A stretch of DNA of 64,000 nt from Zea mays (Eukaryota; Streptophyta; Magnoliopsida; Poales; Poaceae): contig NC_050096.1 of assembly GCF_902167145.1 (NCBI RefSeq), positions 294,140,200 through 294,204,199 of the forward strand, written 5' to 3'. The translations under genes were made by a program, and so were the position numbers. Every line of letters begins with the position of its first letter. The first letter of the stretch is position 1. The notes beneath the pieces are model-generated. The model ran no database searches. It was given only the letters and a program-made list of their open reading frames with translations, and was not told the DNA's origin. This document shows positions 48,450-57,860 of this stretch, piece after piece.

Positions 48450-48919
48450 ATGGGCAAGAGCAAAAAGGGCGGGAGTTCTTCTCACCACTCCGGTGATAAG
48501 CGGAAGCGCGAGCCGACCCCCCATCGGAGGACTTCGGCGACTCCGAGTACTTGGAGGAGGAGTTCTCCTTCGGGTCCTATGGCTCACCGACCCCCGCTTC
48601 TCCCCCGGCGTCGTCTGATGACTCAGACGACTCCCAGGGAATCGCTACGGAGGTATAGACCTACATCCGGGCCATCGAGCGTGCCGGGCTCGAGGGCTCG
48701 GATGAGTCGGAGGACTCCCCAGACGAGGAGGACTCCTCGGACTCGTCTGAGGAGAGCGGCGGGGGCGACGATGGCGAGGGCGACGATTGCGGCAGAGGCG
48801 GCGGCGATGGCGACGGAGACAGCGGTGAAGGCAGCGACAAGGGCGACGGTGGCAGCGGCGGCAGCAAGGGCGGCAACAGCAAGGGCAGCGGTAGGGGCAG
48901 CAACAAAGCCAGTGGCTAA
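48450..48919 (+). pseudogene. Antisense ORF 1 of D: Gly/Ser/acidic low-complexity protein
   Basis: From ATG 48450 (MGKSKKGGSSSHHSGDKRKRE) a basic start is followed, after a frameshift in the C-run near 48520, by an acidic and then Gly/Asp/Ser-rich stretch (SEDFGDSEYLEEEF, then GGGDDGEGDD and GGSKGGNSKGSG) to TAA at 48917-48919. A TAG at 48656-48658 interrupts it, probably from CAG. I do not recognise the family; the composition suggests a disordered protein. It follows the TATA box at 48361 and precedes antisense ORF 2 on the same strand. Confidence 0.5.
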
Positions 48920-49641
48920 GCGCCACTGGTTTAAATGTTAGTATAGATAAGTAGTAGTAGAAGTAGTATTAGTAAAATAACGTAGTGGTAGTTAGTAGTG
49001 TAATGTAGTTTAATGTAGTAATGTAATGTAGTAGTGTAGGGAAAGAAACCAACTCATAATGAGTTGGTTTTTAAGTTTGCGAGAACGCTTCCCTTATATA
49101 ATGAAGAAAGCTTCGGTTCACTTCTGTGTGCATTTCTTGCTTTTTTCAATGTTCCTTTTGTGATCGGTTGATTGACCTGGTTTTGTGTAACCGTTGTTTT
49201 TTTGAAAGTAACGACTTAGACTCGTCGGGCCACATTTTGGATCTGCCTGCGTATTTGTAGAGGAAAACAACGGGCTTATTGTTAGCGTCTTCAGAGGTAG
49301 CAGCCGAGTGAATTTCTTGCAACACCGACGTTTTAGAGGCAACGGCCGAGTGATAATGGGTCACATCGGTGTTTTAGAAGTAACGACCGAGTGAATACTG
49401 GTAACGTCAGCCGTTTTTAGAAATAACGGCCGAGTTATATAGAGCCACGTCGGCGTTTTGGAAACAACTGCCGAGTGATGACTGGGCGCTTTTTGGACAT
49501 GGCTCCTGGCCCGAGAAAACCCCATTTGTACCGCGCTGTTGTATGCTTCTGCATTCCGAGCCCTAGTTCTGCTTTTTTGCCTCCAAGCCTTCTCTGCTTC
49601 CTTGCGATCTTGCTTCCGCTCAGCTCATCAGCGAGATTGGG
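48920..49641 (+). other. Spacer between the two antisense genes of D
   Basis: Contains GTA/TAGTA-rich simple sequence (48945-49035), a near-perfect palindrome of 25 bases at 49046-49070 (AAACCAACTCAT, A, ATGAGTTGGTTT), and five tandem copies of a degenerate 41-bp unit at 49287-49490 built around GTTTTAGAGGCAACGGCCGAGTGA. The palindrome shortly after the end of ORF 1 could be a processing or 3'-end signal. Confidence 0.65.
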
Positions 49642-51869
49642 ATGGCGCCCAAGTAGAAAAACCAGAATTCGTCTGCTGCGATCATTCCTCCTATCGACCC
49701 CAACAGTCAGTTGCCTTTCGTAGGTAACCACATGTCTGTTGTTTTTGAATCCGACCTTCTTCACCTTGTCTCTATCGGAGTTCTTCCTCCAAAAGAGCTT
49801 TGTTCCTGGCGGATCTGCCGTGGGGCCACTATCCCGACGGAGGACACCCACGAGTCCGTTATTTTCATTCCTTTCCTCATCCGCGACCTTGCTCTTCCTA
49901 TTTCCCCTTTTTTCCGCGGTCTCCTTGATTTCTACCGTATGAACCTAACCCATCTTAATCCGAATTCTATTCTACAAGTTTATGTTTTTGTTCATCTTTG
50001 TGAAGCTTATCTTGGTATTCTACCACACTTTGGATTGTAGAAATATTTGTACCATTGTCGGCCTGGGATGGCCGGTGGGCAGCACCAGCTCGTGGGCGGC
50101 GCGAGTCTGGAGATGCGCCGAGGGAGAAAAACAGAGTATCTCGATATCCCACTCAAGGACAGCATCAAGGGATGGCGCTTGGAATGGTTCATCGTTGAGA
50201 ATCATGGAAAATCCCTCCCCCTCGGTCAGGGAGACAACCTGATGTTCGTGCTTCGAGTTGGATTGAGTCTCCCACGGATTTGGAGGTAGCCGAGGCTAGA
50301 GTTCTACTTGCTAAAGTTGGTTTGCTGAAGGAGAGGGGTCTAACTGCTGAGGCCATAGTTGTAGATTTTGTATTCAAGAACATTCAGCCACTGAAGGACA
50401 TAGCGTACCCGGCCTACCTGTATCGTGGCATTGCTGACTCGACCCGGGTTACCAACAGAAGGATTCCTGCTATGGATCTGGTGAGCCGGCTCGAGATGAT
50501 TCTTAGGGGCAAGGTATCGATCGTTGGTGCTCCTATTGCATATTCTGTCTGGAATCTACCGCCTTCTAAAACCTTCATCAGTTTTGTGTCAAACCCTCCT
50601 GCTGAAGGGAACGGTTTGGGTCTTAGAGTGCGACCCTCCCCCGAAGAGGTTGAGGCATTGGTTGCTTTGCTGGGTGATATCCCTGATGACGAAAGGCAGG
50701 TTCATTTTGAGATGCCTGTTAACCCCAGTGATGCAGAAATAAGTGCTATGCTGGATTTGCTGGCCGATGATTCCTCTGACTCGGTCCCCACTGAATCACT
50801 AGTTGTGGCCATCATTCCGGAGCCTGAAGAGATCCTGGATATTCAGAGACTCGATAGCACTCGCCCGAAGCGTCCTCGTCGAGCTAACCAACCAACTTCT
50901 CCTACTGAGGGGAAGAAAAAGAGACGGCTTCGGCGAGTGTCATGTTCGAATCAGGATGCCGACCCTTCTGTTCCAGCTGCTGAGGGAGTGCATGTGGAAC
51001 TTTCTTCTGGAGCTGATCCCAATGGGTGTGACTCAGCTGATGCTAACCCCAATGGGTGCAATCCGGCTGACCTTGATGATACTGATCCCAATGGGTGCGG
51101 TGTTCGTATTGTCGACGAGGATGAAGAAGAGGAGGAGGAAATCCCCTTGATTCGGAAGAACAATCGGCGTTATGTAGTCAGTGGAGAGAGTAGTGAAATT
51201 CCTTCTCCAGCTTTGTCTGCCCATGTTGGTCTGCAGGAATTGTCTCTGGCAAATTTTGACCAGGCTCTTGAAGATGTGATCCCTGAAGATCTGCTGTCCG
51301 AGCCGGCAGATGGTGGTGTGATGGATGCTTGCGCTGACTTGCATGATGTCGGGTAAGAGTTGTCTCAATCAGCATCTCGGGCCTCATCGACCTTAGAGCG
51401 CGGTCTTCAGAGTCAAGAAGCTGATCCAGATTGCTCTGTTCCCATGGGAATGGCTGAGAACCCTCTAGCCTTAGAGGTGGCTGGAGCGGAGAGTCCGGTC
51501 CTCAAGGATGGCGCTGGCGTTTGCCCAGCCCCCAAGGGTATTGCCGGTAATGATCCGGCTCAGGTGGGCAGCGTGAACTGTGACCCAGCCCCTGAGGATA
51601 TCCGAGCGGGCTCCCCTTCTCACGCTTCCATGGAGGTTCACGTTGGGTCCTCACCTCTGCATTCTGATTGCATGGCAGCAACACGTGCTCTGAACCAGGA
51701 AATCGCCTTAGATGCCGGCGTACCTGATACCAGAGTTTTAATTCCTGTCGGTGACACCGTGTTGGCTCCCGATGATGCTTCGTAGATTGCTTCATTTGAT
51801 GATCCTTCGTCAAATCGCCAACATGCTTCCCATGATTTGGGGCTTCCTTCCTTCGTCTCCAATCTTTTG

Positions 51870-51944
51870 GTAATTGGCTTTTCCTGATCTGGTTATGTTC
51901 CGGGCGAAATATTATCTTTGCACTCATTTGCTTTCAATTGTCAG
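51870..51944 (+). other. Intron 1 of the D antisense gene (75 bp, phase 0)
   Basis: Donor TTTTG|GTAATT and acceptor CAATTGTCAG|GCC. The intron contains an in-frame stop, while the exons on both sides keep one frame across it. Confidence 0.7.
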
Positions 51945-52077
51945 GCCTTGGTTGACGAGATGGCCGGTCGGCTGAAATCTCAAGGTGCTTCTGTCCCGAA
52001 AAGAGCTCTGTCTCTAACACATTGGAATCCAACGCTGCTTCAGCGGCGAATATCTGATTTAGAGATGGCGAATGCCG

Positions 52078-52161
52078 GTTAGTGCCCTTTTGTGTTCTTC
52101 TTTAGCTACTCGACTGATCTGCTTTTTGGCTGAATACCCTTGTGTGACCATTTCTTGATAG
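52078..52161 (+). other. Intron 2 of the D antisense gene (84 bp, phase 1)
   Basis: Donor ATGCCG|GTTAGT and acceptor TCTTGATAG|ATATGG. The split codon is rebuilt as GAT, continuing into MARRYSDLEEKYSQG. Confidence 0.7.
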
Positions 52162-52295
52162 ATATGGCCCGGCGGTACTCTGATCTTGAAGAGAAATATT
52201 CTCAAGGTCAGACGGACTTGGCCCGGGTTTCTGCTTCTCTGAATGATGCCAACATGCTGAATTCCACTCTCCATGCTCAGCTTGGCTCTGAAAAG

Positions 52296-52382
52296 GTGAC
52301 CAATGAATTAAGCTTTACTTGGCTTTATCTGCTGTGTTCTTAATGCTTGCTCGACGTTGGAGAAACTAATTTTTGTCTGCAG
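52296..52382 (+). other. Intron 3 of the D antisense gene (87 bp, phase 0)
   Basis: Donor GAAAAG|GTGACC and acceptor TTTGTCTGCAG|GAGG, with a pyrimidine-rich tract before the acceptor. Joins the GSEK and EEKRALATS reading frames. Confidence 0.72.
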
Positions 52383-52844
52383 GAGGAAAAACGTGCCCTT
52401 GCAACTTCTCGTGATAATCTTGACAATTTATATCGCGACGCCAGCAACTCGTTGACTATCTTGGAGAGGAGCCATAACTTCACCATGGATGACTTGAATA
52501 ACCAACACTACAAACTGTAGGAGTCCTTGGATGAAATGATTCGCCTTAGGGAGTTGATGTCGAGCAAAGATTCTATTATCAAGGATCTGCGTGCTTCCAA
52601 AAAATCAATTGCCTGGGAATTAGAGGCTGCCCAGCTGGCTGTCAAGGTCGCTGAAGACACTTCCGCTATGTTGAGGGCCCAACACGACAGAGCTATGGAT
52701 AAAGCCGTTCGTGCGGGGCGAATCTTGATGAGGAGACCTGGTGTAATTGTTCCTAACGACATAGTTGCAGATGTGAATGCTGCTCCTGATTCTTCGAGTT
52801 GCCCCTCTTCATCGATCGCTCCTGAGAAAAACAGTACCAAGTAG

Positions 52845-53015
52845 AAACACTGAATGCCTTGCATATGTGGTTAGTGCACTCGAATATTCTGTCAGAAAGC
52901 GTTTTCAGTACTGAATGTCATCATCATTTTCCTGCCGTTAGAATCCAGCAGAAGCTACAATTTGCATTAGTAAATGCAGTGTGATGATTTTTTTGAAATT
53001 TCTTTTTATTTCGTG
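52845..53015. other. Short spacer between the D antisense gene and the tandem array
   Basis: AT-rich; nothing recognised. Confidence 0.5.
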
Positions 53016-53700
53016 AGGCATAGAGGTCGCCCTAAGATGAGTAATTACGAATGTGCTTGTGTTGGATCGAATAGGCATGAGTGTGCCATGCCGATTCAAG
53101 TCATTACCGACTAAAACCGACCGCTCTGTTAGTAGGGTATAGTGGTCACCCTGAGTTACGTAAGAGCGAGCATGTTACACCGCCTTAAGTCGTTGTCGAC
53201 TTAAGTCGATTGCCCCATTAGCAGGGTATAGTGGTCACCCCGAGTTAAGTAAGCGTGAGCATGTCACACCGCCTTAAGTCGTTGCCGGCTTAAGTCAATT
53301 GCTCCGTTAGCAGGGTATAGTGGTCACCCTGAGTTAAGTAAGCGTGAGCATGTCACACCGCCTTAAGTCGTTGCCGGCTTAAGTCGATTGCTCCGTTAGC
53401 AGGGTATAGTGGTCACCCTGAGTTAAGTAAGCATGAGCATGTCACACCGCCTTAAGTCGTTGCCGGCTTAAGTCGATTGCTCCGTTAGCAGGGTATAGTG
53501 GTCACCCTGAGTTAAGTAAGCGCGAGCATGTCACACCGCCTTAAGTCGTTGCTGACTTAAGTCGATTGCTCCGTTAGCAGGGTATAGTGGTCACCCTGAG
53601 TTAAGTAAGCATGAGCATGTCACACCGCCTTAAGTCGTTGCCGACTTAAGTCGATTGCTCCGTTAGCAGGGTATAGTGGTCACCCCGAGTTAAGTAAGCG
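53016..53700. repeat. Tandem array with an 89-bp unit in element D
   Basis: GGGTATAGTGGTCACC starts at 53135, 53224, 53313, 53402, 53491, 53580 and 53669, exactly 89 bases apart each time. The units are over 90% alike by eye. A diverged copy starts near 53016, 119 bases earlier. Each unit includes the inverted words GGCTTAAGTCG and CCTTAAGTCG. Arrays of this kind between pol and the 3' LTR are known from Tat-lineage elements. Confidence 0.93.
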
Positions 53701-53809
53701 TGCTTGATAGTAAACAAGTTGAGCACCTTTGATAATGAAGTCTTTTTATTGATGATACATTTCCCATTTTACAGAATACAAGGCCGTCCCAATAGCTTTT
53801 GAAATATAG

Positions 53810-54900
53810 CTAGGGGTAAAACTTCTTGAGATGTTCTATATTCCATGAGTTCCCAACTTCCGTGCCATCCATTTGAGTGAGGCGATATGATCCAGGCCGA
53901 GTGACTTATGCTACCAAGAATGGCCCTTCCCATAGTGGTGACAGTTCGTGTCGCCCCTCCCCCGTTAGAATTTGGCGGAGGACGAGGTCTCCTACTGCGA
54001 AGGATCGATGTCGTATGGCCTTGTCATGATAGCGCCTCAGAGTTTGCTGATACCGAGCCGACTAAATCACCATATTTAATCGTTCTTCTTCTAGTATATC
54101 AACATCCTCCAGTCTGGTGGCCTCAGCTTCTGCTATGTTTTCAAAGATCAATCTTGGTGCCCCGAACTTGAGATCAGCAGGTAGCACTGCCTCCGAACCA
54201 TAAACCATAAAGAAAGGAGTGTTCCCATTCAAAGCTCGACTAGGTTGAGTTCTGAGGCTCCAGACCACGTATGGCAACTCTCTGATCAACTTTCCTACGA
54301 ACTTTTCAGTCTTATCGAAGATCTTCTTTCTGAGTGCTTCTAATATCATTCTGTTGGCTCTTTCTACTTGCCCATTTGCTCTCGGATGCGCCACCGAGGC
54401 GTATTTGATCTGAATGCTTTTTTGTTCGCAGAAATCGAAGAATTCTGAGCTTGTGAAATTGGATCCTAGGTCGGTTATGATATTATTCGGTATCCCGAAT
54501 CTGAATATTATGTCTTGTATGAATTCCACTGCTTTAGCTGAAGTTAGAGAAGCAATGAGTTTGAACTCTATCCATTTAGTGAACTTGTCGATTGTACATG
54601 AGTGTATCCTCCTTGAGCTTTCTTGAAAGGTCCAATCATATCCAGTCCCCAGCATGCGAATGGCCATGTTATAAGGATGGTTTGCAGTTGTTGCGCTGGT
54701 AGATGCTGCTGTTTTGATAAGTACTGGCAGGCTTCGCACCTCTGAACTAACTCGGCGGTGTCACTCTTTGCTGTCGGCCAATAGAAACTAGATCTGAAAG
54801 CTTTCCCAACTAGAGTCCTGGATGTTGTGTGTACCCTGCATTGCCCCGCGTGGATTTCTTCTAGCAGATGTTTCCCGGTGGCCGAAAGAATGCACTTCAT
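53810..54900 (-). pseudogene. Integrase of element D, broken
   Basis: Minus strand, starting with KCILSATGKHLLEEIHAGQC at 54900. The HHCC finger (HAGQCRVH...CEACQ) is intact. The catalytic core shows DMIGPF, DLGSN and QVERANR with all three acidic residues. A frameshift near 54595 lies between the first and second of them. The frame runs to TAG at 54062-54064; the C-terminal DNA-binding part (YHDKAIRHRSFAVGDLVLR onward) is readable to the final TAG at 53812-53810, with one more TAA at about 53897. Inserts element cDNA into chromosomes. Confidence 0.88.
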
Positions 54901-57144
54901 GAGAGCTCCTGTTGCACCCCTCCTGTATAGCGTTTTCCCGATGAGAGTATAATAAACTGTCTGCCTTGCAATACGCTCTGTTGTATTTCTGTCATCTGGT
55001 TCCTCCTCATTCTTGATATATGTGATGATTGGCTCTCTCCAGTCATTAGGGTCTGGCTCTGGTCAACACAGAATATTGCACTCTTCTATCCGATCCACGA
55101 GAATACTTGGGCATGGTATTTCTTGGACGAAAACTCCAGACGGGACCTGAGCCCGACTGGATCCCAGCTTTGACAACACATCTGCCGCCGCGTTGTGATC
55201 TCTCTCCACATGATGGAATTCCAGCCCTTCGAATTTGTCTTCTAGTTTTCGGACGGTGGTGCAATATTTTACCATTGAATCATTTGAGCAGTCCCACTCT
55301 TTGTTTATTTGACTTATGACCACAAGTGAATCCCCATACACCATCAGCCTCTTGATGCCCAGTGATACAACAATGTTCAATCCATGAATCAGGACTTCGT
55401 ATTCTGCTGCATTGTTGGATGCTGGGAATAACAATTGAAGAGCATACTTGAGTTGTTCGCCTCTAGGTGCGATGAAGAGGATCCCTGCACCTGTCCCCTA
55501 CAGCTTTAACGAGCCATCAAAATACATTCACCATACTTCTGCAGTTTCCGAGTTATCCGGCATCTGTTGTTCGGTCCACTCTGATACGAAGTCAACCAGT
55601 GCTTGAGTCTTGATTGCGGTGCGAGGTCGAAACTCAATGTCATGAGATCCCAGTTCACAGGCCCACTTGGCTATCCTTCCGATGGCTTCTTTATTGTGGA
55701 GAATGTCCCCTATCGGAAATCCAGTGACTACTATGACTTTGTGGTCGTCGAAGTAGTGACGGAGCTTGCGTGCAGTTAGAAGTACTGCATATAATAATTT
55801 CTGAACTTGAGGGTATTTCTTCTTCGAGGGACCCAGGACTTCACTGATGAAATAGACAGGATGTTGCACTGGGTATGCATGTCCTTCTTCCGCTCGCTCG
55901 ACTACCAACGCGGTGCTCACCACGTGAGTCGTGCAAGAGATGTATAACAGCAGACCTTCAGCCGGTTGAATCGGCGTAGCTCGGCGCGGCGGTCTTAGCA
56001 CTGGTGGTGTTGTTAAGAATTTCTTCAATGCGTCTAGAGCCTCCTGAGCTTCTGAAGTCCACTGGAATTTGTCTACCTTCTTGAGCAACTTATAGAATGA
56101 CAATCCCTTTTCTCCCAACTTTGATATGAATTTGCTTAGAGCCGCCATGCATCCAGTAAGCCTTTGTACCTTCTTCTGTGACCATGGTGCTTCCATCCTT
56201 ATGATAGCCTCGATCTTTTCTGGGTTAGCTTCAATTCCTCGGTGGCTGACAATGAATCCGAGTAATTTTCCAGTCGGCACTCCGAAGACACATTTTTCAG
56301 GATTGAGCTTCCATCGATATCGTCGCAGACTGTTGAAGACCAGCTATAAATCTTCAATGAAATTGGCTGAGTTTTCTGTTTTGATCACCACATCATCCGC
56401 ATATGCTTCCACACGCTTGCCCCAGTGATCGGCTAAGCATGTCTGAATGGCTCTCTGGTAAGTCACTCCAGCGTTTTTGAGACCGAACGACATGGAGGTA
56501 TAGCAGAAAGCTCCAAATGGAGTGATGAATGATGATTTTTCCTCGTCTTCTATGGCCAGGCTGATCTGATGATACCCGGAGTAACAATCCAAGAAAGATA
56601 GCACAGAACAACCGGCAGTCGAATCCACCACCTAGTCTATCCTAGGGAGCCCGAAGGGATCCTTCGGACAATGCTTGTTGAGATCTGTATAGTCGACGCA
56701 CATGCGCCAATCCACTTTATTCTTTTTGAGTACAAGTACAGGGTTGGCTAACCACTCAGGATGCAATACTTCTCTAATGAATCCTCCCGCGACCAAGCGA
56801 GCCAGTTCCGCACGAATGGCTTCTCTCTTGTCTGGCGTGAAACGTCGTAATTTCTGTCGGATCGGCCTCGCCTGGGGATAAACCTTCAGTTTGTGCTCGG
56901 CCAGTTCTCTCGGGACTCCTGACATATCTGCAGGTTGCCATGCGAATACTCCTCGGTTATCTTGCAGGAACTGGACGAGCGCGCCTTCCTATTTGTCATC
57001 CAGGCTGGAGCTGATGACGACGGTCTTGCGTTCATCAGCGAACCCGAGGTTGATCCTTTTGGTTTCTTTAGTCGGCCGTATAGAGGTCACGGCTTGAGCT
57101 TCGTTCGTGGGCACCGCGAGGTCTTCGTCAGGCTTTGAGTTTGC
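54901..57144 (-). pseudogene. Reverse transcriptase, RNase H and archaeal-type RNase H of element D
   Basis: RT: QARPIRQKLRRFTPDKREAI, then VDYTDLNKHCPKDPF, SFLDCYSGYHQI and the catalytic YADDVVI (about 56400). A classical gypsy RNase H (LLLYISCTTHVVSTALVVER) follows in 56280-55528. A second RNase H fold follows at 55520-55066 (MYFDGSL, NNAAEYEVLIHGL, YGDSLVVISQI, HHVERDHNAAADVLSKL), the extra archaeal-type domain of the Tat lineage. Stops: TAG 56632, TAG 56344, TGA about 55527, TAG 55498, TGA 55063. Apart from these the frame is long and continuous. Confidence 0.9.
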
Positions 57145-57860
57145 CTATTCAGAAGGGGTCGCCGACGGCTTGGTGGTGGGGGCCGTTTGGATGGCCACTC
57201 GGAAACACTCTGCGGCGCCTTGGAAGTCGGCGCGCACAGTCATGACTCCTTGCGGTCCTAACATCTTCAATATCATGTATGTATAATGTGGAATGGCCAT
57301 GAACTTCGCCAATCCAGGCCTGCCGATGATGGCGTTGTACCCGCAGTCGAAATTCGCCACCTCGAACCTCAGGTACTTGGTTCTGTAGTTCTCCTGAGTT
57401 CCGAAGGTGACCGACATGTAGATGTGTCCGAGCGGATACTCTCCCTCAGTCGGCACGATGCCGAAGAAAGGAGTGTCTGACTCGTGGAACTCTTTGAGGT
57501 TGACTCCCAAGCCTTGAAGCGTTCGGGGGAAAGTGATGTTGATGCTGCTTCCCCCGTCCACCAGGACCTTTTTCACCCGGCTTTCTCAGATCACCGGATC
57601 GACGAGGAGCGGGTACTTGCCCGGGTGATCAAAGTTGAGCCACTGATCCGCTTGAGTGAAGGTGATCGAGTGTTCGGACCATCGGCACGGGGCGGGAGGA
57701 CCGGTTGCCGCCATCAGTATCTGACGATCGTTGAGCTTTTGTTGTCTTTTGCTTTCTTGCGACCCGTGTCCGCCGAAGATGACGTTGACCTCTCTGTCAA
57801 CACGCGGGAAAGCTCCACCTTCCCCCCTTCCTGTTGTTGAGGTTGTCGAGGCTCCCCTGG
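57145..57860 (-). pseudogene. Protease region of element D
   Basis: Reads VNVIFGGHGSQESKRQQKL and then an aspartic protease core with VLVDGGSSIN (Asp-Gly-Gly in place of the usual Asp-Thr/Ser-Gly, about 57560) and a downstream YNAIIGRPGLAKF flap/helix region. A TGA at 57588-57586, where CGA is expected, cuts the frame, and a frameshift near 57860 separates it from gag. The open frame ends with a stop at 57145. Confidence 0.82.

Larger units (their letters stand above)
49642..52844 (+). pseudogene. Antisense ORF 2 of D: intron-containing gene, 'putative gypsy type transposon' family
   Basis: Begins MAPK at 49642. The N-terminal part (FESDLLHLVSIGVLPPKEL, LPISPFFRGLLDFYRMNL, HLNPNSILQVYVFVHLCEA) fits the plant 'putative gypsy type transposon' domain as I know it (Pfam Transposase_28). 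A hydrophilic middle with three PNGC repeats (51015-51100) and a C-terminal coiled coil follow. Predicted exons: 49642-51869, 51945-52077, 52162-52295, 52383-52844. The introns (75, 84 and 87 bp) are GT-AG and phases 0, 1 and 0 match. Damage: TAG 49654, TAG 50038, a frameshift near 50225, TAA 51354, TAG 51783 and TAG 52518. Function unknown; it lies antisense to pol. Confidence 0.75.

Noticed and set aside
48645..48926. Minus-strand Pro/Leu/Arg-rich frames opposite antisense ORF 1
   Set aside because: They are reverse reading of the GGC/GAC-rich low-complexity stretch; no start context or homology.
52501..52526. A fourth intron ending CTGTAG|GAG in the D antisense gene
   Set aside because: No matching donor keeps the frame. 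A CAG-to-TAG change explains the stop and keeps the coiled coil continuous.
53135..53700. 89-bp regular repeats as a CRISPR array or satellite DNA
   Set aside because: The units are contiguous without unique spacers, and the array is confined to one retrotransposon between pol and the 3' LTR.
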